DNA of 53,770 nucleotides from Actinomycetota bacterium (lineage in GTDB: Bacteria; Actinomycetota; Acidimicrobiia; Acidimicrobiales; UBA8592): assembly GCA_902565595.1 (NCBI GenBank), contig CACFFD010000006.1, positions 1-53,770 of the forward strand, written 5' to 3'. This document shows, one piece after another, positions 1 through 8,471 of the stretch. Made by a program: the position numbers and the translations under genes. Under the pieces are notes generated by a model, which saw only the letters and a list, made by a program, of their open reading frames with translations, did no database searches and was not told the DNA's origin. Each line of letters opens with the position of its first letter. Position 1 is the first letter of the stretch.

Positions 1-2
1 AC

Positions 3-503
3 TCTGGCGTCGGAGCTATTACAGAGAATGACGTACAATTGGCAGCAACATCTAACGCAACAGTTCTAGGGTTTAATGTTCGCCCAGATCGAAAAGCGAG
101 AGAGATTGCAGACCAAGAGAAGGTCGAAATTCGAAATTATGAGATCATCTACAAACTTTTGGAAGACATTGAATCCGCTATGGTCGGAATGCTAGTTCCA
201 GAGTATGAAGAAATTGTCACTGGGGAAGCAGAAGTTCGAGAGATATACAAGATTCCGAGAATTGGCGCTATAGCGGGTTGCTACGTTCTGAATGGGAAAA
301 TTACACGCGGGTCAAAAGTTCGATTTTTGCGCGAAGGGGTAATTATTTGGAAAGGCGATGTGTCATCCTTGAAGAGGTTCAAAGAAGACGTTACTGAAGT
401 CGCTGCAGGATATGAGTGCGGTATCGGCCTGTCAGATTTCCAAGATTTGAAAAATGGGGACATCATAGAAACTTACGATGAGCAAGAGATTGAACCGACT
501 TAA
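3..503 (+). CDS. infB: Translation initiation factor IF-2, C-terminal fragment
   Basis: The reading frame is open from the window edge and ends at TAA 501-503, giving 166 residues of the C-terminal part of IF-2, the GTPase that brings initiator tRNA to the ribosome. The text GVGAITENDVQLA and then FNVRPDRKAR marks domain III, followed by the C1/C2 domains, including the EIYKIPRIGAIAG strand of the fMet-tRNA-binding C2 domain. The GTPase domain lies upstream, outside the window. It is followed 42 bases later by rbfA, the usual infB-rbfA-truB order. An ATG or TTG inside this fragment is not a true start. Identification is firm. Confidence 0.95.
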   Translation, partial: SGVGAITENDVQLAATSNATVLGFNVRPDRKAREIADQEKVEIRNYEIIYKLLEDIESAMVGMLVPEYEEIVTGEAEVREIYKIPRIGAIAGCYVLNGKITRGSKVRFLREGVIIWKGDVSSLKRFKEDVTEVAAGYECGIGLSDFQDLKNGDIIETYDEQEIEPT

Positions 504-545
504 TATAAGGTTCGTCAACCGGACTTGTAGATGGGACATCTTGTA

Positions 546-923
546 ATGGCTAGGCGACGAACAAACAGAACCCGAGAGTATCAGCGCAGTGCTAGGTTAA
601 ATGAGCTTCTTCGAGAAATAATTGCCGAGGAGCTAGAACGGGTTGATGATGATCGACTTGGTTGGGTAAGTGTGGTTTCCGTAGAGGTCGATAATGAGTT
701 GACCAAAGCACGTGTTTATTTATCTTCTCTTGAAGAGAACGAAGATGAAGTTATCGAAGTAGTTTCAGAATATCGAGGCCAATTTAAGAAGACCATTGGG
801 AGGTCAGCACGTATACGTCGTGTACCAGATCTCCTATTTTTGATCGATCCATCAATTAGAAGTGGGAATCGTATAGATCAAATTCTTTCCGAATTAGACA
901 TCACGGAGCCTGAAGGTGAATGA
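546..923 (+). CDS. rbfA: Ribosome-binding factor A
   Basis: A 125-residue protein with the RbfA KH-like fold, which binds free 30S subunits and helps mature the 5' end of 16S rRNA. It opens MARRRTNRTREYQRS and carries the typical region VSVVSVEVDNELTKARVYLS, followed by RSARIRRVPDLLFLIDPS. An in-frame ATG at 531 would add five residues (MGHLV); 546 is preferred because family members start with a short basic stretch, but neither start has a strong Shine-Dalgarno. The gene overlaps the GTG start of truB by 8 bases, so translation is probably coupled. Length is normal for the family. Confidence 0.93.
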   Translation: MARRRTNRTREYQRSARLNELLREIIAEELERVDDDRLGWVSVVSVEVDNELTKARVYLSSLEENEDEVIEVVSEYRGQFKKTIGRSARIRRVPDLLFLIDPSIRSGNRIDQILSELDITEPEGE

Positions 924-1800
924 CAGCAATTCACATGAGAGTGGTTTCGTTGTTGTTGATAAAGAACCGGGCTGGACTAGTCATGATGTGGTTGCTCGGG
1001 CACGCAAAAAATTAAATACACGTAAAGTCGGTCATTCAGGGACTTTGGATCCCCCTGCTACAGGGATCCTTATTCTTGGTGTCGGAAGAGCAACAAGGTT
1101 ACTTAAGTTTATTACGGACTTACCGAAGCGTTATACAGCAACTATGGTTCTCGGAGCGGAAACTACAACATTGGATGCAGAAGGTGAGATCACAAATGTC
1201 CAGAGCGTCAAAGGAGTTTCCCTTGAAAACCTTCGACAAGTAGCTACTCAGTTCGAAGGGTCGATTCTCCAAACCCCTCCGATGGTTTCTGCAGTGAAGG
1301 TTGATGGGAAACGATTGTATGAAATCGCACGTGAAGGGAGAGAAATAGAGCGAAAACCTCGTTTAGTGCATGTCTATGAACTCACAATAGAACACACTCC
1401 TGAAAAGAACATATATAAAATTCATGTAACCTGTGGCTCTGGTACTTACATACGTTCTCTTGTTTCCGATCTTGCCCAAGCAGCTGGAACAATCGCACAT
1501 GTTGGAAGCTTGAGACGGAATTCAATAGGGTCATTCAATGATTCTCATGCAAACACTATCGAGGAGATAGAAGTTATAAGGATGGAGAGAGGCTTAAGAG
1601 ATTACTCCCAGATAGTGGTAAATGATGAAGATGCAGATTTAATTCGAGTGGGAAATATTTTTCAGGAAAATCATTTCGACCTTCAAGGCTTACCTGAGCC
1701 CTGGGCCTTTACAGATGAACAAGGAAATCTTCTAGCTATGTACAAACTGCACAAAGGTGGGACTATTAAACCTGATGTAGTCATACCTGCAGATAGTTAG
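916..1800 (+). CDS. truB: tRNA pseudouridine(55) synthase
   Basis: TruB converts U55 of the T-loop of tRNAs to pseudouridine. The 294-residue product has the N-terminal signature VVVDKEPGWTSHDVV, then GHSGTLDPPATG with the presumed catalytic aspartate at about residue 45; families usually read GHTGTLDP, so Ser replaces Thr here, a common change. A later motif CGSGTYIRSLVSDLA is also typical of TruB. The start is GTG at 916, overlapping rbfA. The C-terminal part (residues ~220-294) is a small domain resembling the extra C-terminal domain of actinobacterial TruB. Third gene of the infB operon. Confidence 0.95.
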   Translation: MNDSNSHESGFVVVDKEPGWTSHDVVARARKKLNTRKVGHSGTLDPPATGILILGVGRATRLLKFITDLPKRYTATMVLGAETTTLDAEGEITNVQSVKGVSLENLRQVATQFEGSILQTPPMVSAVKVDGKRLYEIAREGREIERKPRLVHVYELTIEHTPEKNIYKIHVTCGSGTYIRSLVSDLAQAAGTIAHVGSLRRNSIGSFNDSHANTIEEIEVIRMERGLRDYSQIVVNDEDADLIRVGNIFQENHFDLQGLPEPWAFTDEQGNLLAMYKLHKGGTIKPDVVIPADS

Positions 1801-1854
1801 TTAAAAAGATAGAAATAGATAGGAAGGGACGTTCGGGGTCGGTACTGTTTCAAG

Positions 1855-2808
1855 ATGGCGATACAACTAATCAATGATCAATCAAGCGTTCCGGACGATG
1901 TCAAAGGAACAGCAGCAACCATAGGGGTATACGACGGTGTTCATAGAGGTCATTGTCAGCTTCTGTCTGCCCTTAGGGATAAAGCAAATGATCAAGGTCT
2001 AGCCACAGCAGTTATTACCTTTGATCAACACCCGACAAGAATAACTAGTCCAGAGAATGCTCCAAAGCTACTCACATCGCTTTCTCAAAAAATCGAACTA
2101 TTTGAATCACAGGGAATGGACTATGTCTACATAATAAAGTTCAATAAGGAACGGTCGATGACCCCCGCAGATGAATTCTTCCGCTCAGTTTTTGTTGAAG
2201 GTGTTAAAGCAAAGGTGATCATCGTTGGAGAAGATTTTCAATTTGGCCGTAATAGAACTGGAGACGTAGCTTTTCTCAAAAGAGAGGGTGCTAAAGAAGG
2301 GATTGAAGCTCAAGGTCTTCAGCTTTTCCGTCATTCCGCTACACCAGATGTTGTTGTCTCTTCTACAGCAATCCGTCTAGCTCTTGGGGAGGGTGATGTC
2401 CGAATGGCAGCAGAAATGCTTGGCCGTCAATTCGAAATTGAGGGAACGGTTGTGAAAGGCGACCAGCGAGGCCGACAAATAGGGTTTCCCACGGCAAATC
2501 TGTCTACAGGAGAAGAAATGCTGCTACCTCGAGACGGGGTCTATGCATGCTGGTACAAGCGCCCAGACGGGTCAAGGCACATGGCAGCTGTAAATATTGG
2601 CCGCCGACCAACCTTTCAAACACATGACAATAAATCTGTTCTCGAGGCGCACCTTCTCGGTTTTGATGGAGAGTTATATGGAGAGTCAGGCCAAGTAGAA
2701 TTTGTGGACTACCTAAGAGAAGAGAGACAATTTGATGGGGTCGATGCCCTTACTTCCCAATTAAAATCGGATATCCAAGCTTCCCAAGCCATCTTGAGAG
2801 CCGTTTAA
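1855..2808 (+). CDS. ribF: Bifunctional riboflavin kinase / FAD synthetase
   Basis: A 317-residue RibF that phosphorylates riboflavin to FMN and adenylylates FMN to FAD. The N-terminal nucleotidyltransferase half carries GVYDGVHRGH at residues 24-33 (the HxGH adenylyl-transfer motif), and the C-terminal kinase half carries GRQIGFPTANL near residue 205 with the downstream PGVYA-like strand RDGVYACW. The next gene is rpsO, and truB-ribF-rpsO is a widely conserved order. The ATG at 1855 has no close Shine-Dalgarno (a GGAAGGG lies about 27 bases upstream), so a leaderless or weakly initiated start is possible. It uses riboflavin made by ribE/ribBA/ribH in this window. Confidence 0.95.
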   Translation: MAIQLINDQSSVPDDVKGTAATIGVYDGVHRGHCQLLSALRDKANDQGLATAVITFDQHPTRITSPENAPKLLTSLSQKIELFESQGMDYVYIIKFNKERSMTPADEFFRSVFVEGVKAKVIIVGEDFQFGRNRTGDVAFLKREGAKEGIEAQGLQLFRHSATPDVVVSSTAIRLALGEGDVRMAAEMLGRQFEIEGTVVKGDQRGRQIGFPTANLSTGEEMLLPRDGVYACWYKRPDGSRHMAAVNIGRRPTFQTHDNKSVLEAHLLGFDGELYGESGQVEFVDYLREERQFDGVDALTSQLKSDIQASQAILRAV

Positions 2809-2956
2809 CCTTATAAAAATAGTTCTTAGGTGTAGTTTCTTCTCTACGCTGGTAGCCTTCGATCGTTCGATAAAGATTACTTTTTGAGAACATTTGCTCT
2901 TTCGTTCGGAAATCGGCGATTGGGCAGGGTAAGAGACCCGAAGGAAAAATTTAACG
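2809..2956 (+). promoter_or_regulatory. rpsO leader, no gene
   Basis: The 148 bases between ribF and rpsO hold no reading frame. I see a short GGGT/ACCC hairpin at 2927-2939 just before the GAAGGA Shine-Dalgarno at 2940-2945. S15 represses its own translation through the leader in several bacteria, so this is a reasonable site for it, but no known S15-binding structure can be recognised by eye. Confidence 0.35.
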
Positions 2957-3226
2957 ATGGCAGCTAACCTCCCTCCGAAAAACGAAACAATTGGAAAACA
3001 CCGTCTTCATGAGTCGGATACTGGATCTCCAGAAGTTCAGATTGCGTTATTAACTGACCGAATTGACCATTTGACTGAGCACTTAAAGGTTCACAAAAAA
3101 GATCACCATAGTCGACGAGGTTTGCTTATGCTGGTAGGCCGCCGCCGTCGAATGCTTGACTATGTCAGAAAGAATGATGTAGAGCGCTATAGGGACATCA
3201 TCTCATCGCTCGGTCTTCGCCGGTAG
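2957..3226 (+). CDS. rpsO: 30S ribosomal protein S15
   Basis: An 89-residue S15, the normal length. The protein binds the three-way junction of 16S rRNA helices 20-22 and forms an intersubunit bridge. Conserved stretches visible are [38 protein letters not shown] and [13 protein letters not shown] at 2957 follows a GAAGGA Shine-Dalgarno about 11 bases upstream. It sits directly before pnp, the classic rpsO-pnp arrangement, separated by a 241-base structured leader. Confidence 0.98.
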   Translation: MAANLPPKNETIGKHRLHESDTGSPEVQIALLTDRIDHLTEHLKVHKKDHHSRRGLLMLVGRRRRMLDYVRKNDVERYRDIISSLGLRR

Positions 3227-3242
3227 TCATTAGTCATGACTT

Positions 3243-3274
3243 TAGGGTTTATCTGGTAGAAATCGGATACCCTA
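3243..3274 (+). other. Hairpin after rpsO
   Basis: TAGGGT at 3243-3248 plus ATC at 3251-3253 pair with GAT at 3266-3268 plus ACCCTA at 3269-3274, leaving a TT bulge. No T-run follows, so it is either a U-less terminator or a stabilising/processing hairpin at the rpsO 3' end. A smaller AGTAG/CTACT hairpin follows at 3282-3295. Confidence 0.4.
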
Positions 3275-3330
3275 GAAATAGAGTAGTAAACTACTATAAG
3301 GAATAAACAAAAAAACAATCCCGCTGCGAT

Positions 3331-3430
3331 AAGTCAGCTGCCAGTTGAAGCGGCCTGAGTACTCTTTGATTTGGGCCTCTTCAACTGGAAAGTTGAACTC
3401 TGCAGCTGGTGGTCACCGGAACGTCCGGAG
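3331..3430 (+). ncRNA. Structured pnp leader, actino-pnp-like RNA
   Basis: The leader of pnp folds strongly. CCAGTTGAAG (3341-3350) pairs perfectly with CTTCAACTGG (3379-3388); inside are GGCC 3352-3355 and GGCC 3374-3377, and outside CAGCTG 3335-3340 and CAGCTG 3403-3408. The 3' arm can instead pair locally: TTCAACT (3380-3386), tetraloop GGAA, AGTTGAA (3391-3397). A CCGGA/TCCGG hairpin follows at 3416-3428. Rfam describes an actino-pnp RNA motif before actinobacterial pnp genes; I infer membership from position and shape, not from a covariance search. A role in feedback on PNPase is likely, since pnp leaders are autoregulated in E. coli. Confidence 0.6.
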
Positions 3431-3467
3431 CCAAAGATTAAGGCATTTGCCTTGAAAAGGAGTTCAA

Positions 3468-5861
3468 ATGGCTGAAGCCATTTCAGTATCTAGCGCGATA
3501 GGCGCAGAAGAGAAAGTAGTATCATTAGAAACCGGTGTCCTTGCTAGTCAAGCTAATGGTGCGGTCGTAGTGACCATAGGAAGAACCAAGGTTCTTGTTA
3601 CTGCCACATCTAATAAGAATGTCCGACCCGGAACTGATTTTTTCCCACTTACCGTTGATTTTGAAGAGAGAAATTATGCGGCAGGGAAAATACCGGGTTC
3701 TTTCTTCCGAAGAGAAGGAAGAGCAAGCGAAACAGCAATCTTAGCTTGCCGTTTGACCGACAGGCCTCTGAGGCCTTTGTTTCCAGAAGGATTTAGAAAT
3801 GATGTTCACATAGTAGCGACGGTTCTTGGAGCTGATCAGGAGAATCCATATGATGTTCCAGCTATTAATGCTGCTTCAGCAGCACTGTGTATCTCGGATA
3901 TACCTTTTCAGGGTCCGCTTGGATGTGTCCGAATTGCGTATGACCAGAATGGGGAATGGATTTCTCTTCCGACATATGAAGAAGGGGAAGCGTCAACATT
4001 TGAAATGGTTGTTGCAGGTCGATTGCTTGATGATGGCGATGTAGCTGTCATGATGGTGGAAGCTGGAGGAACACCTGAGTCTTGGAAGTATTACGAAGAA
4101 GGCGCTCCAAAGGTTGATGAAGGTGTCCTTGCTGCAGGACTAGAGTTCGCTAAAGGTCCGATTAAAGATGCTATTTCTCTTCAATCAGAGTTAGTTCAGG
4201 TTGCTGGGGCAAAGGAAACTATGGAAGTGGAAATTGCTGTCGACTACAGTGAAGAGATTTTTGCTGCTGTTGAAGAGAAAGGCACAGAGCTAATCGCTGA
4301 AAGCCAGAAGATAGCTGATAAATCGGCAAGAGGTGAAGCCGAAGCTCTTGCGGCCTCGAAGATTAAAGAAGACCTATCGGAAACATTTGATGACGAAGAT
4401 GCCGAAAAGCAGATTAGTGCGGCGATCCGTTCTTTAACCAAAAGCATAGTTAGAAAGAGAATCGTAGAAGAGGGTCTTAGGATAGACGGTAGAACCCCGG
4501 CTGATCTCCGTCCTGTATCCAGCGATGTTGGGATGATCCCTACTGCTCATGGTTCCGGACTATTTCAACGTGGCGAAACTCAAGTTCTCAATATCACTAC
4601 TTTGGGAACGAAGAGAATGGATCAAATGATCGATGGGATAGATCCCATAACTCGTAAGCGGTATATGCATCATTATAATTTCCCACCGTTTTCGACAGGT
4701 GAAGCCGGATTTATGCGTGGTCCAAAGCGACGCGAAATCGGCCATGGCGCTCTTGCTGAGCGTGCACTTCTTCCGGTCATTCCAAGTGAAGAAGAATGGC
4801 CCTATACCCTCCGACTTGTCTCGGAAGTTATGTCATCAAATGGATCTTCATCTATGGCTTCTGTTTGTTCATCGAGCCTATCTCTGATGGACGCAGGCGT
4901 TCCTATTAAAGCCCCCGTGGCTGGTATCGCTATGGGGCTTGTTTACGCTGAAGGAAAGTACACGGCATTAACCGATATTCTCGGAGCGGAAGATGCATTT
5001 GGAGACATGGACTTTAAAGTAGCTGGAACATCAGACTTCATTACAGCCCTTCAATTAGACACAAAGATTGATGGAATCCCCGCAGAAGTTTTAGCTGCTG
5101 CTCTTAACCAAGCGAAAGAAGCTAGATTGGCAATCCTTGATGTGATGAAAGCAGCAATCTCCGAACCTCGAGATGATGTTAGTGATGTGGCGCCAAAGAT
5201 TATTAGCTTCGAGATACCGCTCGATAAGATCGGTGAAGTCATCGGCCCCAAAGGTAAAGTAATCAATGCTATGCAGCAGGAAACTGGTGCGGAAATCATT
5301 GTTGATGATGACGGAGTTGTTGGCACCGTAGCTATAGCTGGAACTGATCGAGATGCGGTTTACGAAGCTGAACGCCAAATTAATTTAATCCTTGACCCTC
5401 CGACAGCTGACGTAGGGGAGACTTACACAGGTAAAGTTGTTAATATTACCAACTTCGGAGCTTTCGTTAATATTCTCCCTGGACGAGACGGGTTGCTGCA
5501 TATTTCTAAGATTGGAGGGAATAAGCGCATCAACAAGGTCGAAGACGTACTCGAATTAGGACAAGAAGTGGAAGTTCGGGTTGAAGACATTGATCCAAAC
5601 GGAAAGATAAGCCTAGTTCCCGTAGAAGATGGTTCATCTAAAGATAGTGCTGAAAAAGGGAATGATAGTGATGAGAAAGTTCCTGAAAAGGCCGAAGATC
5701 AAAATGAATCGACCAATGACGATGCTAGAAGTTTCGAGGATGAGTTTGAAGAAGGTTTAGTCGCTGATCTCGGTGATTTAGGACCTCAAGCTGTAGGTAG
5801 AAGGAATTCTAGTAATAACTCAAACCGTAAAGGCAAAGGGCGAGGCGGGAGAAACAGATAG
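3468..5861 (+). CDS. pnp: Polyribonucleotide nucleotidyltransferase (PNPase)
   Basis: A 797-residue PNPase, the phosphorolytic 3'-5' exoribonuclease. Order: first RNase PH domain (from about residue 15), linker helical domain, second RNase PH domain (from about 335, with FFPLTVDFEERNYAAGKIPG in the first and MHHYNFPPFSTGEAG in the second), KH domain near 580-640 (IGEVIGPKGKVI), S1 domain near 650-720 (GKVVNITNFGAFV). The last ~75 residues are an acidic linker ending in a basic Arg/Gly/Lys-rich tail, longer than in E. coli PNPase and like other actinobacterial enzymes. AAGGAG Shine-Dalgarno at 3457-3462 supports ATG 3468. It is preceded by the structured leader. Confidence 0.97.
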   Translation: MAEAISVSSAIGAEEKVVSLETGVLASQANGAVVVTIGRTKVLVTATSNKNVRPGTDFFPLTVDFEERNYAAGKIPGSFFRREGRASETAILACRLTDRPLRPLFPEGFRNDVHIVATVLGADQENPYDVPAINAASAALCISDIPFQGPLGCVRIAYDQNGEWISLPTYEEGEASTFEMVVAGRLLDDGDVAVMMVEAGGTPESWKYYEEGAPKVDEGVLAAGLEFAKGPIKDAISLQSELVQVAGAKETMEVEIAVDYSEEIFAAVEEKGTELIAESQKIADKSARGEAEALAASKIKEDLSETFDDEDAEKQISAAIRSLTKSIVRKRIVEEGLRIDGRTPADLRPVSSDVGMIPTAHGSGLFQRGETQVLNITTLGTKRMDQMIDGIDPITRKRYMHHYNFPPFSTGEAGFMRGPKRREIGHGALAERALLPVIPSEEEWPYTLRLVSEVMSSNGSSSMASVCSSSLSLMDAGVPIKAPVAGIAMGLVYAEGKYTALTDILGAEDAFGDMDFKVAGTSDFITALQLDTKIDGIPAEVLAAALNQAKEARLAILDVMKAAISEPRDDVSDVAPKIISFEIPLDKIGEVIGPKGKVINAMQQETGAEIIVDDDGVVGTVAIAGTDRDAVYEAERQINLILDPPTADVGETYTGKVVNITNFGAFVNILPGRDGLLHISKIGGNKRINKVEDVLELGQEVEVRVEDIDPNGKISLVPVEDGSSKDSAEKGNDSDEKVPEKAEDQNESTNDDARSFEDEFEEGLVADLGDLGPQAVGRRNSSNNSNRKGKGRGGRNR

Positions 5862-5920
5862 GTTCTCCCTCTGCTTCCCTTTATAGAGCAGAACAATCAC
5901 GTCATTTCGAGAAATTAGCG

Positions 5921-5941
5921 CACGGTGCCCTCGCCACCGTG
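5921..5941 (+). other. GC-rich hairpin before dapB
   Basis: CACGGTG (5921-5927) and CACCGTG (5935-5941) form a perfect 7-bp stem around a CCCTCGC loop, ending 13 bases before the dapB ATG. There is no T-run. It could be the end of the pnp transcript or a translational control element; no Shine-Dalgarno is visible between it and the ATG. Confidence 0.45.
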
Positions 5942-5954
5942 GCACAATCATAGT

Positions 5955-6722
5955 ATGACAATAAAAGTTGGAGTACTGGGCGCCTCAGGACGGATGGGCT
6001 CAGAGGTGTGTAGAGCTGTAGTTAATGACGTTGATACTTCTCTCGTATCAGCGATAGATGAGATGAATGTTGGAGAAAACGTAGCTGGTTCGGACGTGAG
6101 GATTACCGATGATTTCTCGGCGCTCGAAGATGTGAACGTGATAGTAGATTTCACTGTTGCGGATTCGGCTCGGAAAAATCTGCAACATGTGGCAAAAGCA
6201 GGCATTCATGCGGTAGTAGGGACTACAGGATTAACAAAATCGGATATAGAGGAATTAGGTGACCTCTTTACTAACAGTAATTGTGTCATAGCATCGAATT
6301 TCGCGATTAGTGCTGTTTTGATGATGCGCTTTTCGGAAATGGCAGCCCCACATTTTGGCAACGTCGAAATCATCGAATATCACCACAATTCAAAAATTGA
6401 TGCTCCGTCAGGAACAGCTCTGACGACTGCTGAGCGTATAAGTGCTTCATCTTCCGAATGGAACACAAGCTCTACAAGTAACCATGTGCTCGATGGAGCT
6501 AGAGGGGGAATCACCAAAGACGGCGTTTCGATACATAGTGTTCGTATGGAAGGGATGGTAGCCCACCAAGATGTTATTTTCGGAACAGAAGGGCAAACCT
6601 TAACAATCCGCCAAGACAGCTATGACCGCTCATCTTTTATGCCCGGAGTTCTGCTAGCAGTCAAAAAAGTAGGGGATTTCCCTGGCATTACACTAGGACT
6701 TGAACCACTGCTCAACCTATGA
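5955..6722 (+). CDS. dapB: 4-hydroxy-tetrahydrodipicolinate reductase
   Basis: DapB reduces the product of DapA to tetrahydrodipicolinate using NAD(P)H in the lysine/diaminopimelate pathway. The 255-residue protein has the Rossmann motif GVLGASGRMG at residues 6-15 and the catalytic/substrate-binding motif HHNSKIDAPSGTAL near residue 142. ATG 5955 gives the usual DapB N-terminus MTIKVGVLG; an upstream in-frame GTG at 5925 lies inside a hairpin and would add an atypical N-terminus. The stop overlaps the next ATG by 4 bases (ATGA), implying coupling with the SURF1-like gene. dapA lies one gene downstream. Confidence 0.96.
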   Translation: MTIKVGVLGASGRMGSEVCRAVVNDVDTSLVSAIDEMNVGENVAGSDVRITDDFSALEDVNVIVDFTVADSARKNLQHVAKAGIHAVVGTTGLTKSDIEELGDLFTNSNCVIASNFAISAVLMMRFSEMAAPHFGNVEIIEYHHNSKIDAPSGTALTTAERISASSSEWNTSSTSNHVLDGARGGITKDGVSIHSVRMEGMVAHQDVIFGTEGQTLTIRQDSYDRSSFMPGVLLAVKKVGDFPGITLGLEPLLNL

Positions 6723-7474
6723 GAAAGGCCATATCGCATTTTTTGGTAGGGTCTGCCGTGATCGTAATGATCGGCATGGGACTTTGGCAATTAGATCGCC
6801 TAGGCACCAAACAGAAACTCAATCAAGAGGTAGAGGAAAGAACAGCAGCTGCTCTCGTCCCGCTACAGGACGTAGTCGGAGTAGCTGATCAATGGGAAAT
6901 CGGGGAATCTCTAAAATTCAGAAGAGTTACGGCCGAGGGGCAGTACCAGAATCAGGACAGCGTCCTCATTAGGAATCGTTCTTTGAATGGGGCTCCGGGA
7001 TACTGGTTGCTCACGCCCCTCATCATTGCAGAAGGTCAAGCTGTTGTAGTTAACAGGGGATGGATCCCAATAAGTGCGAGAGAATTCTCACCTGAACCAA
7101 TAGAGAAAGTCAAAATAAGTGGGATGCTTCGCGAAACAACAGAAGCATCCGGCTTGCAAAAAAGTGACCCATCCGATGGCGTGCTAGAAACATTAGGTCG
7201 GGTGGACCTGCAGCGCTATCAAGAGCAATTGAACTACGACATCTACCCTGTTTTCATCCACCTCGAGTTCCAAGACCCAGAAAGCCAAGACGAGGAATTT
7301 CCGCTTAAGCTCGAAATCCCAAAGTTTGATGATGGGCCTCACCTCAATTATGCGATTCAGTGGTTCTCTTTCGCCGCAGTATTTGCAATCGGGTATCCAT
7401 TAGTCTTAAGGCGAAACAAAAGAAAAGAAGGAAGCAAAGAACAGCATTCAGAAATCCCAATTGATTATCTTTAG
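6719..7474 (+). CDS. SURF1-like cytochrome oxidase assembly protein
   Basis: A 251-residue membrane protein with a transmembrane helix at about residues 6-26, an extracytoplasmic domain, and a second helix at about 209-230, the classic SURF1 layout. Motifs include GLWQLDRL at the end of helix 1, VLIRNRSLNGAPGYWLLTPL and VVVNRGWIP, all hallmarks of the family. SURF1 proteins assist heme a insertion into cytochrome c oxidase, which implies aerobic respiration. It overlaps dapB by four bases and precedes dapA by 73 bases, so a respiratory assembly gene sits between two lysine genes; no functional link is implied. Confidence 0.88.
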   Translation: MRKAISHFLVGSAVIVMIGMGLWQLDRLGTKQKLNQEVEERTAAALVPLQDVVGVADQWEIGESLKFRRVTAEGQYQNQDSVLIRNRSLNGAPGYWLLTPLIIAEGQAVVVNRGWIPISAREFSPEPIEKVKISGMLRETTEASGLQKSDPSDGVLETLGRVDLQRYQEQLNYDIYPVFIHLEFQDPESQDEEFPLKLEIPKFDDGPHLNYAIQWFSFAAVFAIGYPLVLRRNKRKEGSKEQHSEIPIDYL

Positions 7475-7547
7475 TTGCATATTCGCAAAGAACTGCTTCA
7501 AAGCGATGCTATTCTCGAAGTAACAGGTTGCTTCAAGAAAGGTTATT

Positions 7548-8450
7548 ATGGCTCGATTTGGCAAAGTACTAACCGCTATGGTTACCCCTTTCGATGAATC
7601 AGGAAATTTAGATGTGGGTATAGCTGCATCACTTGCAGAATGGCTTCTAGCCAATGGTAATGACGGTTTAGTGATTGCAGGAACCACCGGAGAGTCTCCT
7701 ACACTAACCCATGATGAGCAGGCTGAATTAATCGCAGCAGTAGTGGATGCAGTTGATGCGCCAGTTATTGCAGGAGCAGGAAGTAATGACACTAAGGCAG
7801 CAATCGAACTTACGCAGAAAGCAGATCAGGCTGGCGCCACTGCAATCTTAAGTGTCGCCCCATACTATAACCGGCCTTCTCAAGCTGGATTACTAGACCA
7901 TTTTCGCGCGATAGCAGAAGCTACTGACCTTCCTGTCGTTCTCTATGACATACCTATTCGAAGTGGAAGAAAAATTGAAACGGAGACCCTACTTGAGCTT
8001 GCTCATACTGTAGACAATATTGTGGCCCTCAAAGATGCGGCAGGAGATCCATCTGAGACAGCGTACTTTCTCTCACAAGCACCTAGTGAATTTGAAGTGT
8101 ATTCAGGTGACGACTCGCTTACTTTGCCACTCATGGCTATTGGCGCAGTAGGGGTAGTCGGCGTCGCAACTCACTGGACAGGACCCGAACATCAAACAAT
8201 GATGCTAGCCATAGAGAAAGGAGAACTTGAGGAGGCAAGAAGAATAAACGCACAGTTGCAGAAATCTTTCCTGTATGAGTCTTCTGCTGAAGCGCCTAAT
8301 CCTATTCCGGCAAAGGTAATGATGGAATTAATCGGGTTCCGAGTCGGAAGAGGGCGTCCTCCAATGGACTCTGTCCCAGATGGTCTCCGAAATCTAGCAT
8401 TGCAAGTTCTAGCAGAAACTGAAATTGGGAAAAATATAGATCCCGATTGA
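7548..8450 (+). CDS. dapA: 4-hydroxy-tetrahydrodipicolinate synthase
   Basis: DapA condenses pyruvate with aspartate semialdehyde, the committed step to diaminopimelate and lysine. The 300-residue TIM-barrel protein shows GTTGESPTL near residue 44, YYNRPSQAGLLDHF near 106 (catalytic tyrosine) and VALKDAAGD near 160 (Schiff-base lysine). ATG 7548 is preceded by AAAGG at about 7536-7542. rnj follows 21 bases later; a dapA-rnj pair is common in actinobacteria and other Gram-positives. Confidence 0.96.
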   Translation: MARFGKVLTAMVTPFDESGNLDVGIAASLAEWLLANGNDGLVIAGTTGESPTLTHDEQAELIAAVVDAVDAPVIAGAGSNDTKAAIELTQKADQAGATAILSVAPYYNRPSQAGLLDHFRAIAEATDLPVVLYDIPIRSGRKIETETLLELAHTVDNIVALKDAAGDPSETAYFLSQAPSEFEVYSGDDSLTLPLMAIGAVGVVGVATHWTGPEHQTMMLAIEKGELEEARRINAQLQKSFLYESSAEAPNPIPAKVMMELIGFRVGRGRPPMDSVPDGLRNLALQVLAETEIGKNIDPD

Positions 8451-8471
8451 TCAGGAGATCAGCCCGAAATT

